A stretch of DNA of 57,585 nt from Pelagibacterales bacterium SAG-MED30 (GTDB taxonomy: Bacteria; Pseudomonadota; Alphaproteobacteria; Pelagibacterales; Pelagibacteraceae). Positions within the stretch are counted from its first letter, which is position 1. The number at the start of each line of letters is the position of its first letter. The notes beneath the pieces are model-generated. The model worked only from the letters and a program-made list of their open reading frames with translations. It searched no databases and was not told where the DNA came from. The DNA lies in the NCBI GenBank assembly GCA_014653775.1, contig JACWEA010000006.1:1-57585 (forward strand), given 5' to 3'. A program made the position numbers and the translations under genes. Below, one piece after another: positions 1 through 7,953 of this stretch.

Positions 1-1
1 A

Positions 2-829
2 GATTGGATAGATGGAGTTTCAATACGAGAAACTGAAGAGCTTAAAAAAAGAAATATTAATACAAATAAAATTGCTGAAGATGTTATTCAACATTTTTTA
101 AGACATGCTGTTAGAGACGGTTTTTTCCACGCAGACATGCATCAAGGAAATATCTTTATTGATAATAGTGGTCAAATTGTTCCTATAGATTTTGGTATTA
201 TGGGAAGACTGGATAAGATGAGTAAAAGATTTTTAGCAGAGATATTATTTGGTTTTATACAAAGAGATTATAAAAAAGTAGCAGAGGTACATATAGTTGC
301 TGGATTAGTTCCAAAAGGAGTTTCTATAGATGATCTAGCTCAAGCTCTAAGATCAATTGGTGAACCTATTTTTGGTCAAGAAGTAAAAGACATATCTGGT
401 GGTCGATTATTAAAGCAACTATTTGATGTTACAGAAAAGTTTAATATGCAGACTCAACCTCAATTGTTAATGTTACAAAAAACAATGGTTGTAGTAGAAG
501 GAGTTGCTAGAAAATTAAACCCTAATACTAATATTTGGACTACCTCTAAACCTGTTCTTGAAAATTGGTTAAAAGAAACAAAAGATCCATTAAATAACAT
601 TAACGAGACACTACAAAATACCTCCGAAGTAATTAAACGTCTTCCAGAGTTTCCTGAAATAATGGATAAAGCAAATCAAGCTTTAACATATCTTGCAAAT
701 GGTCAAATACCTCAAAACTCTAATTCATATACTCAACTAAATAATAAAAAATCAGAAATGATAGCTTTTAGAAATCAATCTATTATTGGGATTTTAATTC
801 TTGTAATTTTAGGGCTATTAGTATTTTAA
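2..829 (+). CDS. ubiB: UbiB/ABC1-family kinase-like protein, 5' end cut by the window
   Basis: This is the C-terminal part (about 275 residues) of the atypical kinase/ATPase needed for ubiquinone synthesis at the inner membrane. The open frame runs in from base 2, well upstream of the first ATG at 137, so that ATG is internal. The catalytic-loop motif HADMHQGN begins at base 128 and the metal-binding DFG is at 188-196, both diagnostic of the UbiB/ADCK family. The last 18 or so residues are a hydrophobic membrane anchor, as in other UbiB proteins. coaBC starts 8 bases downstream, matching the alphaproteobacterial order ubiB-coaBC-dut. The identification is firm; the true start lies outside the window. 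Confidence 0.93.
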   Translation, partial: DWIDGVSIRETEELKKRNINTNKIAEDVIQHFLRHAVRDGFFHADMHQGNIFIDNSGQIVPIDFGIMGRLDKMSKRFLAEILFGFIQRDYKKVAEVHIVAGLVPKGVSIDDLAQALRSIGEPIFGQEVKDISGGRLLKQLFDVTEKFNMQTQPQLLMLQKTMVVVEGVARKLNPNTNIWTTSKPVLENWLKETKDPLNNINETLQNTSEVIKRLPEFPEIMDKANQALTYLANGQIPQNSNSYTQLNNKKSEMIAFRNQSIIGILILVILGLLVF

Positions 830-837
830 TTCACGCA

Positions 838-2037
838 ATGAAAAACTTAAAAGATAAAAAGATATTGATGATAATTTGTGGAGGAATTGCCGCCTACAAA
901 AGTCTTGAAACTATAAGAATTTTAAAAAAAAGTGGATGTGAAATAAAAACAATTCTAACTAAAAGCTCTAAAGAGTTTGTAACACCATTATCAATTGCAT
1001 CCTTATCAAAAGGTAAAGTTTACGATGATTTATTCAGTATAGAAAATGAGAGCGAAATGGATCATATTGCTTTATCTAGATGGGCAGATGTAATTTTAGT
1101 TGAACCAGCCACAGCAAATACAATTTCAAAACTTGCAAAAGGGTCATCAGAAGATTTAGCTTCAACAGTTATTTTAGCATCAAATAAACCTATATTTTTA
1201 GTTCCAGCAATGAATGTAAGAATGTGGCAACATCCATCTACAAAAGAAAATTTAGATATTTTAAAAAATTATTCTTACAAGATTATTGGACCTGAAATTG
1301 GAGAGATGGCTTGTGGAGAATATGGTGAAGGAAAAATGACTGAGCCGGTCGATATCGTTAATAGAATTAATGATTATCTGCTCACTATTAATAAAAATAA
1401 AAAACTGAAAGCCTTAGTAACAGCAGGTCCAACAAAAGAATACATAGACCCAATTAGATTTATTACAAATAAGTCTAGTGGTAAACAAGGTTATGAATTA
1501 GCTAAATCATTATCAAGAAATGGTTATCAAACAACTTTGATATCTGGACCTACAAATCTTAAAATTCATGATGAAATTAAACTTATTAAAGTCGAAACTA
1601 CAGAACAGATGTTTAAAGAAACACAAAAAAATTTACCAGTTGATGTAGCTATTTTTTCTGCTGCAGTTGCTGATTTTAAAGTTGTCAAAAAGTATGATGT
1701 AAAAATAAAAAAGAGAGATGAATTGAATATTAAACTAGAAAAGAATGTTGATATTTTATCTTATGTTTCTAATCACAATTCAAAGAGACCAAAATTAGTA
1801 ATAGGTTTTGCAGCAGAAACAAATAATTTAGAGGATAATGCAATTGAAAAATTAAAAAATAAAAATTGTGATATGATTATTGCTAATGATGTTTCAAACA
1901 AAAGTATAGGTTTTGACTCAGACTTTAATGAAGTAACTATTTTTTATAAAAATAATAAACAAGAAAAATTATTTGCAAAAAATAAATCTTTAATATCAGA
2001 TGAGATAGTTGAAAAGGTCAATAATCAATTAAATTAA
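838..2037 (+). CDS. coaBC: Bifunctional phosphopantothenoylcysteine decarboxylase / phosphopantothenate-cysteine ligase
   Basis: CoaBC makes 4'-phosphopantetheine for coenzyme A: it ligates cysteine to phosphopantothenate and then decarboxylates the product. The N-terminal CoaC flavoprotein half shows GGIAAYKS (about 15-22), the likely active His76, the PAMNVRMW signature (123-130) and Cys159 in the substrate-clamp region ACGEYGEGKM. The CoaB half begins near residue 194 with TAGPTKEYIDP and continues with NKSSGKQG. At 399 residues the length is normal for the fusion. Its stop overlaps the dut start by one base (TAATG at 2035-2039), so the two are translationally coupled. Every expected motif is present. 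Confidence 0.97.
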   Translation: MKNLKDKKILMIICGGIAAYKSLETIRILKKSGCEIKTILTKSSKEFVTPLSIASLSKGKVYDDLFSIENESEMDHIALSRWADVILVEPATANTISKLAKGSSEDLASTVILASNKPIFLVPAMNVRMWQHPSTKENLDILKNYSYKIIGPEIGEMACGEYGEGKMTEPVDIVNRINDYLLTINKNKKLKALVTAGPTKEYIDPIRFITNKSSGKQGYELAKSLSRNGYQTTLISGPTNLKIHDEIKLIKVETTEQMFKETQKNLPVDVAIFSAAVADFKVVKKYDVKIKKRDELNIKLEKNVDILSYVSNHNSKRPKLVIGFAAETNNLEDNAIEKLKNKNCDMIIANDVSNKSIGFDSDFNEVTIFYKNNKQEKLFAKNKSLISDEIVEKVNNQLN

Positions 2038-2474
2038 TGGTTAAAGTATTAATTAAAAAATTATCTTCTGAGGTTCAATTACCATCATACAAAACATTAG
2101 GAGCTTCTGGAATGGATTTAATGGCTTTCATCAAATCCTCAATAACAGTTAAGCCTAAAACTTCTTCTTTAATACCTACAGGTTTATCAATAGCTTTTTC
2201 TGAAGATTATGAGGTGCAAATAAGACCAAGATCAGGGTTAGCTGCAAAAAATAACATTAGTGTATTGAATACACCAGGTACTATAGACAGTGACTATAGA
2301 GGAGAAATTAAAGTAATAATTTATAATCATGGAAATAATGATTTTCTTATCAATAACGGAGATAGAATAGCTCAAATGATATTAATGCCTGTTGTTAAAA
2401 TAGAATTAGAAGAAACCAATAATTTGCCTGAAACAATAAGAGGAAAAGGTGGATTCGGTTCAACAGGTAAATGA
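2037..2474 (+). CDS. dut: dUTP diphosphatase
   Basis: This trimeric enzyme hydrolyses dUTP to dUMP, keeping uracil out of DNA and feeding dTMP synthesis. All five conserved motifs are present in order: ASGMDLMA, RPRSGLA, GTIDSDYRGEI (catalytic Asp), GDRIAQMIL, and the C-terminal RGKGGFGSTGK that closes over the active site. Its 145 residues are standard for the homotrimeric family. It overlaps coaBC upstream (TAATG) and the ThiF-like gene downstream (ATGA at 2471-2474), so it sits in the middle of a fully overlapped run. Confidence 0.97.
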   Translation: MVKVLIKKLSSEVQLPSYKTLGASGMDLMAFIKSSITVKPKTSSLIPTGLSIAFSEDYEVQIRPRSGLAAKNNISVLNTPGTIDSDYRGEIKVIIYNHGNNDFLINNGDRIAQMILMPVVKIELEETNNLPETIRGKGGFGSTGK

Positions 2475-3217
2475 CTTCAAAATTAAATAAAAATCAGCTT
2501 GAAAGATTTTCAAGACAAATCATTTTAAAAAATATTGGTACTTTAGGTCAAAAAAAGATTATTCAGTCTAAAGTACTAATTATTGGTATGGGAGGTTTAG
2601 GATGTCCTGTTGCTGAATTTTTAACAAGAGCAGGAGTTGGGTCTATAGGAATTGTTGACTCTGATAATGTTGATTTATCAAATATTCACCGTCAAAGTCT
2701 TTATGATATTAATGATTTAAAAAAATCTAAAGTTATAGCTGCTAAGAAAAAATTAAAAAAAATAAATTCAAAAACAAAAGTTAATTGTCACAAAATAAGA
2801 ATAAATAAAAATAATTATAACAAAATTATAAAGGAATATGATTATATCGTAGATGGTTCAGATAATTTTAAAACTAAATTTTTAATAAATGATTTTTGTA
2901 AACTGTCAAAAAAATTTCTAGTAACTGGAGCTATAAGTAAATTTGATGGACATATTTTTACGTTTGATTTTAAAAAAAAAAATACCCCTTGTATAAGAAG
3001 TTTTTTCCAAGAAGAAAAAATTTCAGATGATATATTAAATTGTGAATATGAAGGAATTTTAGGAACTGTAGCAGGTATTATTGGTACTATACAAGCTAAT
3101 GAAGTTTTAAAAAAAATATTAAATATTGGTAAAAATCTAAATGGTTATATTCTAATTTTGGACTTACTAAATTTAAGTTTTAGAAAAGTTAAATTGAATA
3201 AACTGAAAAATGTTTAA
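2471..3217 (+). CDS. ThiF/MoeB/HesA-family adenylyltransferase (E1-like)
   Basis: Enzymes of this family adenylate the C-terminal glycine of a small sulfur carrier (ThiS or MoaD) for thiamine or molybdopterin synthesis. Visible are the nucleotide fold GMGGLGCPVAEFLTRAG (about residues 38-54), the SRQI helix near the N terminus, VDSDNVDLSNIHRQ with the ATP-contacting Arg, the Asp of DGSDN, and a Cys in LNCEYEGILG at the usual catalytic-loop position. The MoeB zinc cysteines are largely gone: the first pair is reduced to PCIRSFF and the C-terminal pair is absent. No thiS or moaD lies nearby, so the carrier is unknown. It overlaps dut by 4 bases. The family is certain; ThiF versus MoeB is not resolved. 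Confidence 0.88.
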   Translation: MTSKLNKNQLERFSRQIILKNIGTLGQKKIIQSKVLIIGMGGLGCPVAEFLTRAGVGSIGIVDSDNVDLSNIHRQSLYDINDLKKSKVIAAKKKLKKINSKTKVNCHKIRINKNNYNKIIKEYDYIVDGSDNFKTKFLINDFCKLSKKFLVTGAISKFDGHIFTFDFKKKNTPCIRSFFQEEKISDDILNCEYEGILGTVAGIIGTIQANEVLKKILNIGKNLNGYILILDLLNLSFRKVKLNKLKNV

Positions 3218-3653
3218 AAAAATTCTAATAATTTTTTTTTCTTTATTATTTTTTTCAGTAGCTACTGCAGAAGATATTTTTTTATCTTTAAAAAAAAATA
3301 AAGTTAATGTTAGATATGGTCCAAGTTTTGAATTTCCTATAAAATATGTTTATAAAAAAATTGATTTTCCAATTAAACAAATTGACAAAAAAGAAAACTT
3401 TCGAAGAATTATTGATATTAAAAATAACAGTGGCTGGATACATGTTTCTCAATTAAAAAAAATAAACTCAGTAATCACTTTAGAAAATAAAATAATGTTT
3501 AAAAAACCAACTGTTTTTTCTAAACCTATTGCAAAAATTGAAAAAGGACGATTATTAATAATCCAAAATTGTGATAAAGAATGGTGTAAAGCTAAAACAA
3601 ATAATTTTAAAGGTTGGATTAATAAGGAAAATCTTTGGGGAGCAATTAATTAA
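3210..3653 (+). CDS. Exported protein with two SH3b domains
   Basis: This 147-residue protein has an N-terminal signal peptide (MFKKILIIFFSLLFFSVATA, likely cleaved before EDIF). Two bacterial SH3-like units follow. One is around residues 25-82, with NVRYGPSFEFP and SGWIHVSQL. The other is around 90-145, with KPTVFSKPIAKIEKG and FKGWINKENLWG. Such proteins usually bind the cell wall or act in the periplasm, and many alphaproteobacteria carry one of this form; no catalytic residues are visible. It overlaps the preceding ThiF-like gene by 8 bases and is the last gene of the plus-strand run. A specific role cannot be assigned. Confidence 0.85.
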   Translation: MFKKILIIFFSLLFFSVATAEDIFLSLKKNKVNVRYGPSFEFPIKYVYKKIDFPIKQIDKKENFRRIIDIKNNSGWIHVSQLKKINSVITLENKIMFKKPTVFSKPIAKIEKGRLLIIQNCDKEWCKAKTNNFKGWINKENLWGAIN

Positions 3654-3656
3654 AAT

Positions 3657-3758
3657 TTACAACAAAGTAATTCCATTTTTTACAAAAAATATAGCTAGAA
3701 TAAAAACTAAAGTTATATAGATTAAAAAATAAATCGTATATTTAATATATTTTTTCAT
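3657..3758 (-). CDS. 33-residue single-span membrane peptide
   Basis: A short open frame runs on the minus strand from ATG (3756-3758) to TAA (3657-3659). It encodes a lysine-led N terminus (MKKYIKY), one hydrophobic stretch of about 20 residues and a short polar tail (VKNGITLL). It begins 3 bases after the stop of the DUF2061 gene, the tight spacing seen throughout this operon, and fills the otherwise empty gap to the convergent SH3b gene. There is no recognised family. The spacing and membrane-peptide composition support a real gene, but at this length chance is not excluded. Confidence 0.5.
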   Translation of the reverse strand: MKKYIKYTIYFLIYITLVFILAIFFVKNGITLL

Positions 3759-3761
3759 ATT

Positions 3762-4004
3762 TTATTTTTTATTTTTTTTACTTACCCACCATTTATCCAA
3801 AATAAAATACCAAACAGCATTTGCTAATGGTTCAACAATAGCATCGGTCAAAGCAACTATAAAAGACACACTCGCTACAGTCATCAAAACTGTAATAGCT
3901 ATTACAAAATGCCCAATTGTATAAATAATTGTTCTTAAAATCGAACCTTTGTTAGAATTATAAATATTTCCAGTTGCTTTAACTATTCCAGATGTAAGTT
4001 CCAT
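3762..4004 (-). CDS. DUF2061-like small inner-membrane protein
   Basis: This 80-residue protein has one or two membrane spans (about 26-62) and the family's C-terminal signature: an acidic EP before ANAVWYFILDKWW, like the E...K..LYY.HERVW end of DUF2061 proteins. The N-terminal region SNKGSILRTIIYTIGHFVIA corresponds to the conserved S..K...WR..A segment. Function is unknown for the family. It starts directly after the stop of the upstream oxygenase gene (no gap) and so belongs to the katG unit. The identification rests on pattern resemblance only. Confidence 0.7.
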   Translation of the reverse strand: MELTSGIVKATGNIYNSNKGSILRTIIYTIGHFVIAITVLMTVASVSFIVALTDAIVEPLANAVWYFILDKWWVSKKNKK

Positions 4005-4601
4005 TTATTTTTTAAAAATATTTTCTAAAACACATGCAACTAAATGTATCCTTGGTTGTTCTCCACCATTAAAAAAATTGTGATATTTAGTATTATTTGT
4101 TACCCATACTTTGCCATCAGCTGGAAGATGTTTTGCAACATTTTCAATTACCATTGAGCAGCCTTTATTTGTTATAATAGGCACATGAAGTCTACATTCC
4201 GGGTCCTTATGCCAACTTAAAGTTGATCTTGGCTCTTTAAGTAATAATCTTACTCTTCCCAATTTAAATCTTTTGCTCAAAGTCTCATATACTTCTTTAA
4301 AATATGTTTTTTCAAATTCAGGAATTAATTGAGTATATTTGGACTCATCTATATCAATATCTCTCGAAACTTCTTTTCCTGTATCGTCGGCAATAGTCCA
4401 ATATTTTCCTCTAATATTATTTCCTTTAATAGAATTTTCATCATTAGGAATTTGATTTATCGGTATTGCACCAAAATGAGTGACACCGGGAGAATTAAAT
4501 CTTTTATTTTTTAATATCTTTTCTAAATCTTCTCTTAATTTTGAAATATCAAAATTGAGATTAGGGACTTCATAAAAATCCTCAAAACTTGTTGCATTCA
4601 T
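4005..4601 (-). CDS. Aspartyl/asparaginyl beta-hydroxylase-like 2-oxoglutarate/Fe(II) oxygenase
   Basis: The C-terminal half is a double-stranded beta-helix oxygenase resembling the AspH family. It has an HxD iron-binding pair (His131, Asp133 in STLSWHKDPECRLHVP) and a distal His174 (KYHNFFNGG). Arg184 and His186 in EQPRIHLV form the conserved end that binds 2-oxoglutarate. The N-terminal 100 residues are less recognisable, and there is no signal peptide, so it should act in the cytoplasm. The substrate is unknown; bacterial relatives modify proteins, amino acids or lipid A. It lies 23 bases after katG and abuts the DUF2061 gene, so it is probably cotranscribed with katG. Class assignment is good; substrate is not predictable. 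Confidence 0.8.
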   Translation of the reverse strand: MNATSFEDFYEVPNLNFDISKLREDLEKILKNKRFNSPGVTHFGAIPINQIPNDENSIKGNNIRGKYWTIADDTGKEVSRDIDIDESKYTQLIPEFEKTYFKEVYETLSKRFKLGRVRLLLKEPRSTLSWHKDPECRLHVPIITNKGCSMVIENVAKHLPADGKVWVTNNTKYHNFFNGGEQPRIHLVACVLENIFKK

Positions 4602-4624
4602 ATATTGTTCCGCTTTTATATGGT

Positions 4625-6862
4625 TTAGTTTAATTTCAAATCGAATCTATCAGCATTCATAACTTTGACCCATGCAGAAATAAAGTCTTTTATAAATTTA
4701 TCTTGTGAATCATCACATGCATAAACCTCAGCTAAAGCTCTAAGTTGTGAATTAGAACCGAAAATAAGGTCAACTCTTGTACCTTTCCATTTAACTTTCT
4801 TAGTTTTTCTATCTATCCCAACAAACATTTGTTCAGATTTATCTGTTTCTTTCCATGTAGTGTTCATATCTAATAAATTAGTAAAATAGTCATTAGTAAG
4901 TACGCCAGGTTTTTTTGTAAAAACACCATTTTTCGAATTATCATAGTTAGTGTCTAAAACTCTCATTCCACCTACAAGGGCTGTCATCTCAGGTGCAGTA
5001 AGGCCCATTAACTGAGCTTTATCAATTAATTTTTCTTCTGCTGAAACATTAGATGATCCACCATTCAAATAATTTCTAAAACCATCTGCTTGAGGTTCTA
5101 ATAAACCAAATGAATGAACATCAGTTTGATCTTGTCTTGCGTCTCCTCTTCCTGGCGAGAAAGGAACTTTTATCTTATGACCAGCTTTTTTAGCAGCCAT
5201 TTCAATTCCTACATTGCCAGCTAAAACAATCAGATCAGCCATTGAGACAGTTTTCTTTTTACTATCAAATTGTTTTTTAATTTTCTTTAAAGCTGAAGTA
5301 ACTTTAGAAAGTTTTGTTGGGTTATTTACTTTCCAATTTTTTTGTGGATCTAACATTATTCTTGCTCCATTAGCTCCACCTCTTTTATCGGAGCCTCTAA
5401 ATGTTGAAGCAGAAGCCCAAGCAGTAGAAACTAATTCAGAAATTGATATTTTCGATTTTAAAATTTTCGATTTTAAATCATTAATATCTTTTGATTTTAA
5501 TTTAAACTTTGGTTTGTCTATAGGGTCTTGCCAAATTAATTCCTCTCTTGGAACATCGCTCCCTAAATAACAAGCTTTAGGGCCCATGTCTCTATGAGTT
5601 AATTTAAACCATGCTCTTGCGAATGCATCATGAAACTCTTTTGGATTTTCGTGAAAATGTCTTGTTATAGGACCATAGCTTGGATCAACTTTTAAAGAAA
5701 TATCAGTAGTTTGCATCATAGGAGGGTGAAGTACATTTTTATCATGAGCGTCTGGTACCATTTTTATCTCTTGGCCATTTTTCTTGGGTGTCCATTGATG
5801 TGCACCAGCAGGGCTCTTTGTAAGCTCCCAATCATGGCCATAAAGACAATCTAGATATCCCATATCCCATTTAATTGGATTCTGTGTCCATGCACCTTCT
5901 ATACCACTACTTATAGTATCTACACCTTTTCCTGATTTATAACCACTATTCCATCCTGTAGCTTGATCTTGAATTTTTGAAGCCTCTGGGTCAGGACCTT
6001 TATGAGACTCAGGTGCTGCTCCATGTGATTTTCCAAATGTATGACCACCTGCTACTAACGCTGCAGTTTCATAATCATTCATGGCCATTCTCCCAAAAGT
6101 CTCTCTAATATCATGTGCTGCAAGTAATGGATCAGGGTTAGCATCAGGCCCTTGAGGATTTACATAAATCAATCCCATATGTGAAGCTCCTAAAGGTTGT
6201 TCTAAATCTCTTTTTCCACTGTATCTTTTAACATCCAACATCTCTTTTTCAGAACCCCAATAAATATCATCTTCTGGCTCCCAAATATCTACTCTTCCAG
6301 CACCAAAACCAAATGTTTTAAATCCCATTGAATCTAAGGCTACATTGCCAACTAATATAAATAAATCTGCCCACGAAATTTTTTTTCCATACTTTTTTTT
6401 GATTGGCCATAAAAGTAATCTTGCTTTATCTAAATTTACATTATCTGGCCAAGAGTTTAATGGTGCAAAACGTTGATTTCCTGTTCCAGCTCCTCCTCTA
6501 CCATCACCTGTTCTGTAAGTTCCTGCCGCATGCCAAGCAAGTCTAATAAATAAAGGACCATAATGTCCATAATCAGCTGGCCACCATTCTTGAGAATTAG
6601 TCATTAGCTTTTTTAAATCTTTTTTTAAAGCTTTAAAATTAAGTTTTTTAAATTCCTTTGAATATTTAAACTTTTTATCCATTGGATTTGATAAATTAGA
6701 ATGCTGACTAAGAATTTTAAGATTTAAACTATTTGGCCAAAAATCTCTATTTGTTTGACCTCTTCCTGCAGAAAATTTAGCTGGTGTTCCTGCTCCTGTA
6801 AATGGACATTTACTTAATTCTTTAGTTTTAAAAGATTTATTTTTTAAACTTTCAGTACTCAT
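4625..6862 (-). CDS. katG: Catalase-peroxidase KatG
   Basis: This bifunctional heme enzyme destroys hydrogen peroxide. The 745-residue length and two-domain structure are typical. The distal heme triad is Arg107-Trp110-His111 in [20 protein letters not shown], the cross-linked Tyr233 sits in LIYVNPQGP, and the proximal His274 is in [12 protein letters not shown]. The C-terminal domain retains [22 protein letters not shown]. The start is well supported by a strong Shine-Dalgarno, AAAGGAGT at 6868-6875, five bases upstream, one of the best in the window. It lies downstream of irr but has its own promoter, overlapped by an Irr-type box. A 15-base in-frame tandem duplication lies in the inter-domain linker (5448-5477). 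Many SAR11 genomes are reported to lack catalases, so this may be an accessory gain. Confidence 0.97.
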   Translation of the reverse strand: MSTESLKNKSFKTKELSKCPFTGAGTPAKFSAGRGQTNRDFWPNSLNLKILSQHSNLSNPMDKKFKYSKEFKKLNFKALKKDLKKLMTNSQEWWPADYGHYGPLFIRLAWHAAGTYRTGDGRGGAGTGNQRFAPLNSWPDNVNLDKARLLLWPIKKKYGKKISWADLFILVGNVALDSMGFKTFGFGAGRVDIWEPEDDIYWGSEKEMLDVKRYSGKRDLEQPLGASHMGLIYVNPQGPDANPDPLLAAHDIRETFGRMAMNDYETAALVAGGHTFGKSHGAAPESHKGPDPEASKIQDQATGWNSGYKSGKGVDTISSGIEGAWTQNPIKWDMGYLDCLYGHDWELTKSPAGAHQWTPKKNGQEIKMVPDAHDKNVLHPPMMQTTDISLKVDPSYGPITRHFHENPKEFHDAFARAWFKLTHRDMGPKACYLGSDVPREELIWQDPIDKPKFKLKSKDINDLKSKILKSKISISELVSTAWASASTFRGSDKRGGANGARIMLDPQKNWKVNNPTKLSKVTSALKKIKKQFDSKKKTVSMADLIVLAGNVGIEMAAKKAGHKIKVPFSPGRGDARQDQTDVHSFGLLEPQADGFRNYLNGGSSNVSAEEKLIDKAQLMGLTAPEMTALVGGMRVLDTNYDNSKNGVFTKKPGVLTNDYFTNLLDMNTTWKETDKSEQMFVGIDRKTKKVKWKGTRVDLIFGSNSQLRALAEVYACDDSQDKFIKDFISAWVKVMNADRFDLKLN

Positions 6863-6898
6863 AATTGACTCCTTTAATTGAATTCATGATTTTACTAC

Positions 6899-6915
6899 TT
6901 TATAATGATTCTAAA
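6899..6915. promoter_or_regulatory. Irr/iron-control-element-like operator of katG
   Basis: TTTATAATGATTCTAAA is an imperfect palindrome (TTTAGAA-TCA-TTATAAA on the other strand). It matches the alphaproteobacterial Irr box, recalled as TTTAGAA-N3-TTCTAAA, at all but one of the 14 half-site positions. A near copy (15 of 17 identical) lies in the irr-fabA spacer at 7377. It overlaps the katG -10, so Irr binding would block transcription. Binding itself is inferred. Confidence 0.6.
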
Positions 6916-6925
6916 AAGGTGTCAA
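6899..6925 (-). promoter_or_regulatory. katG promoter (-35 TTGACA, -10 TATAAA)
   Basis: On the minus strand a perfect -35 hexamer TTGACA (6920-6925) is followed, after 15 bases, by TATAAA (6899-6904), about 40 bases before the katG start. Spacing is two bases shorter than ideal. The whole -10 and most of the spacer fall inside the palindromic box at 6899-6915, the geometry of a repressed promoter. Confidence 0.6.
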
Positions 6926-6959
6926 TTGGATAAAAATGACGCTAAATTTTTAAAAAAAA

Positions 6960-7358
6960 TTAATCTTCTAGTTTAACTAGAACTTCTACAGACTTAATTT
7001 TTTTTCCATCTATTTTTTTAAAAATATTTATTGGTCCAACATCTGAATTTTCTAAATCAATTAGTTTTTCTTCTTTCAAATCATAAAAATGATGATGATC
7101 AGAAATATTAGTATCAAAATAAGTTTGATTAGAGTTTATGGGAATTTGCTTTAAATATCCTTTTTTTTCAAAAGCATGAACAGTGTTGTAGACTGTAGCT
7201 AAAGATATTTTATGATTTAATTTTTCATTAATTTTTTTTACTAAATCGTTAATTGTGAAGTGAAATGTTCTTTCTGTATCAAATAACACTTCACATATTT
7301 GAAGTCTTTGTTTAGTAGGTCTTAATCCAGATTTTCTCAGTTTTTCAATGTATTTCAC
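6960..7358 (-). CDS. irr: Irr-type Fur-family iron/heme-responsive regulator
   Basis: This 132-residue winged-helix repressor has the Fur DNA-reading helix region (ISLATVYNTVHAFEKKGYLKQ, residues 51-71) and, instead of Fur's HHDH, the Irr-type histidine run DHHHFYDL (His88-90) followed by LIDLEN. The C terminus ends in SVEVLVKL like Irr's VDVVVRL, without Cys pairs. In rhizobia and relatives irr sits divergent from fabA; exactly that order holds here, which supports Irr over PerR. Irr acts when heme/iron is scarce. It starts with GTG (7356-7358). A box resembling the katG operator lies just upstream, suggesting autoregulation, and katG is the next gene downstream. Confidence 0.85.
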   Translation of the reverse strand: MKYIEKLRKSGLRPTKQRLQICEVLFDTERTFHFTINDLVKKINEKLNHKISLATVYNTVHAFEKKGYLKQIPINSNQTYFDTNISDHHHFYDLKEEKLIDLENSDVGPINIFKKIDGKKIKSVEVLVKLED

Positions 7359-7376
7359 AATTTAAACTTATTGTTA

Positions 7377-7393
7377 GTTATAATTATTCTAAA
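7377..7393. promoter_or_regulatory. Second Irr-like box in the irr-fabA spacer
   Basis: GTTATAATTATTCTAAA differs from the katG box at only 2 of 17 positions. It overlaps a smaller perfect inverted repeat, ATTCTA-AAC-TAGAAT, at 7386-7400. It lies 19 bases upstream of the irr start and 60 bases before fabA, so it could serve irr autoregulation, fabA, or both. The surrounding DNA is extremely AT-rich, which lowers the significance of each half-site. Confidence 0.5.
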
Positions 7394-7452
7394 CTAGAAT
7401 TATAATTATATTATATGTTTATAAAATCAAGTAAATAAAGGTACCCAATTTT

Positions 7453-7953
7453 ATGAAAAAAAACTCATACTCATATGAAGAGCTGATTAATTGTGCAGAA
7501 GGTAAGCTATTTGGGCCAGGCAATGCTAAATTACCTCTACCACCTATGCTTATGTTTGATAGAATAATAGAAATTAATGAAAATAAAGGTGCTTTTAAAA
7601 AAGGATCTTTAAAAGCTGAACTTGATATCAAAAAAAATCTTTGGTTTTTTGATTGTCATTTTAAAGAAGACCCTGTTATGCCGGGTTGTTTAGGTCTTGA
7701 TGCAATGTGGCAATTAGTAGGTTTTTATTTAGGCTGGATTGGAAATCCAGGAAAAGGAAGGGCATTAGGAGTTGGAACAGTAAAATTTACAGGAGAAGTT
7801 TTACAAGAAGTGAAGTTAGTTCGTTATGAAATTGATATGAAAAAAATTATGTCACCAGGCGGAACAACCGTTGGTCTTGCTAATGGCATTGTGTTAGCAG
7901 ATGGCAAACAGATATATTCAGCTGAAAGTTTAAAAGTAGGATTATTTAAATAA
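7453..7953 (+). CDS. fabA: 3-hydroxydecanoyl-ACP dehydratase/isomerase
   Basis: FabA dehydrates 3-hydroxyacyl-ACP and isomerises trans-2- to cis-3-decenoyl-ACP, the branch point to unsaturated fatty acids. The signature [20 protein letters not shown] carries the catalytic His69 and Asp83 (E. coli His70 and Asp84), and WFFDCHF and [11 protein letters not shown] are also conserved. Its 166 residues are near the usual length. Its stop overlaps the fabB start by one base (TAATG), and irr is divergent upstream. The cytosolic product works with FabB and FabI of the same operon. Confidence 0.97.
   Translation: MKKNSYSYEELINCAEGKLFGPGNAKLPLPPMLMFDRIIEINENKGAFKKGSLKAELDIKKNLWFFDCHFKEDPVMPGCLGLDAMWQLVGFYLGWIGNPGKGRALGVGTVKFTGEVLQEVKLVRYEIDMKKIMSPGGTTVGLANGIVLADGKQIYSAESLKVGLFK

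Noticed and set aside
5214..5570. 118-codon open frame antisense to katG
   Set aside because: It is a shadow of the conserved katG coding frame. The translation has no recognisable domain and the gene is fully explained on the other strand.
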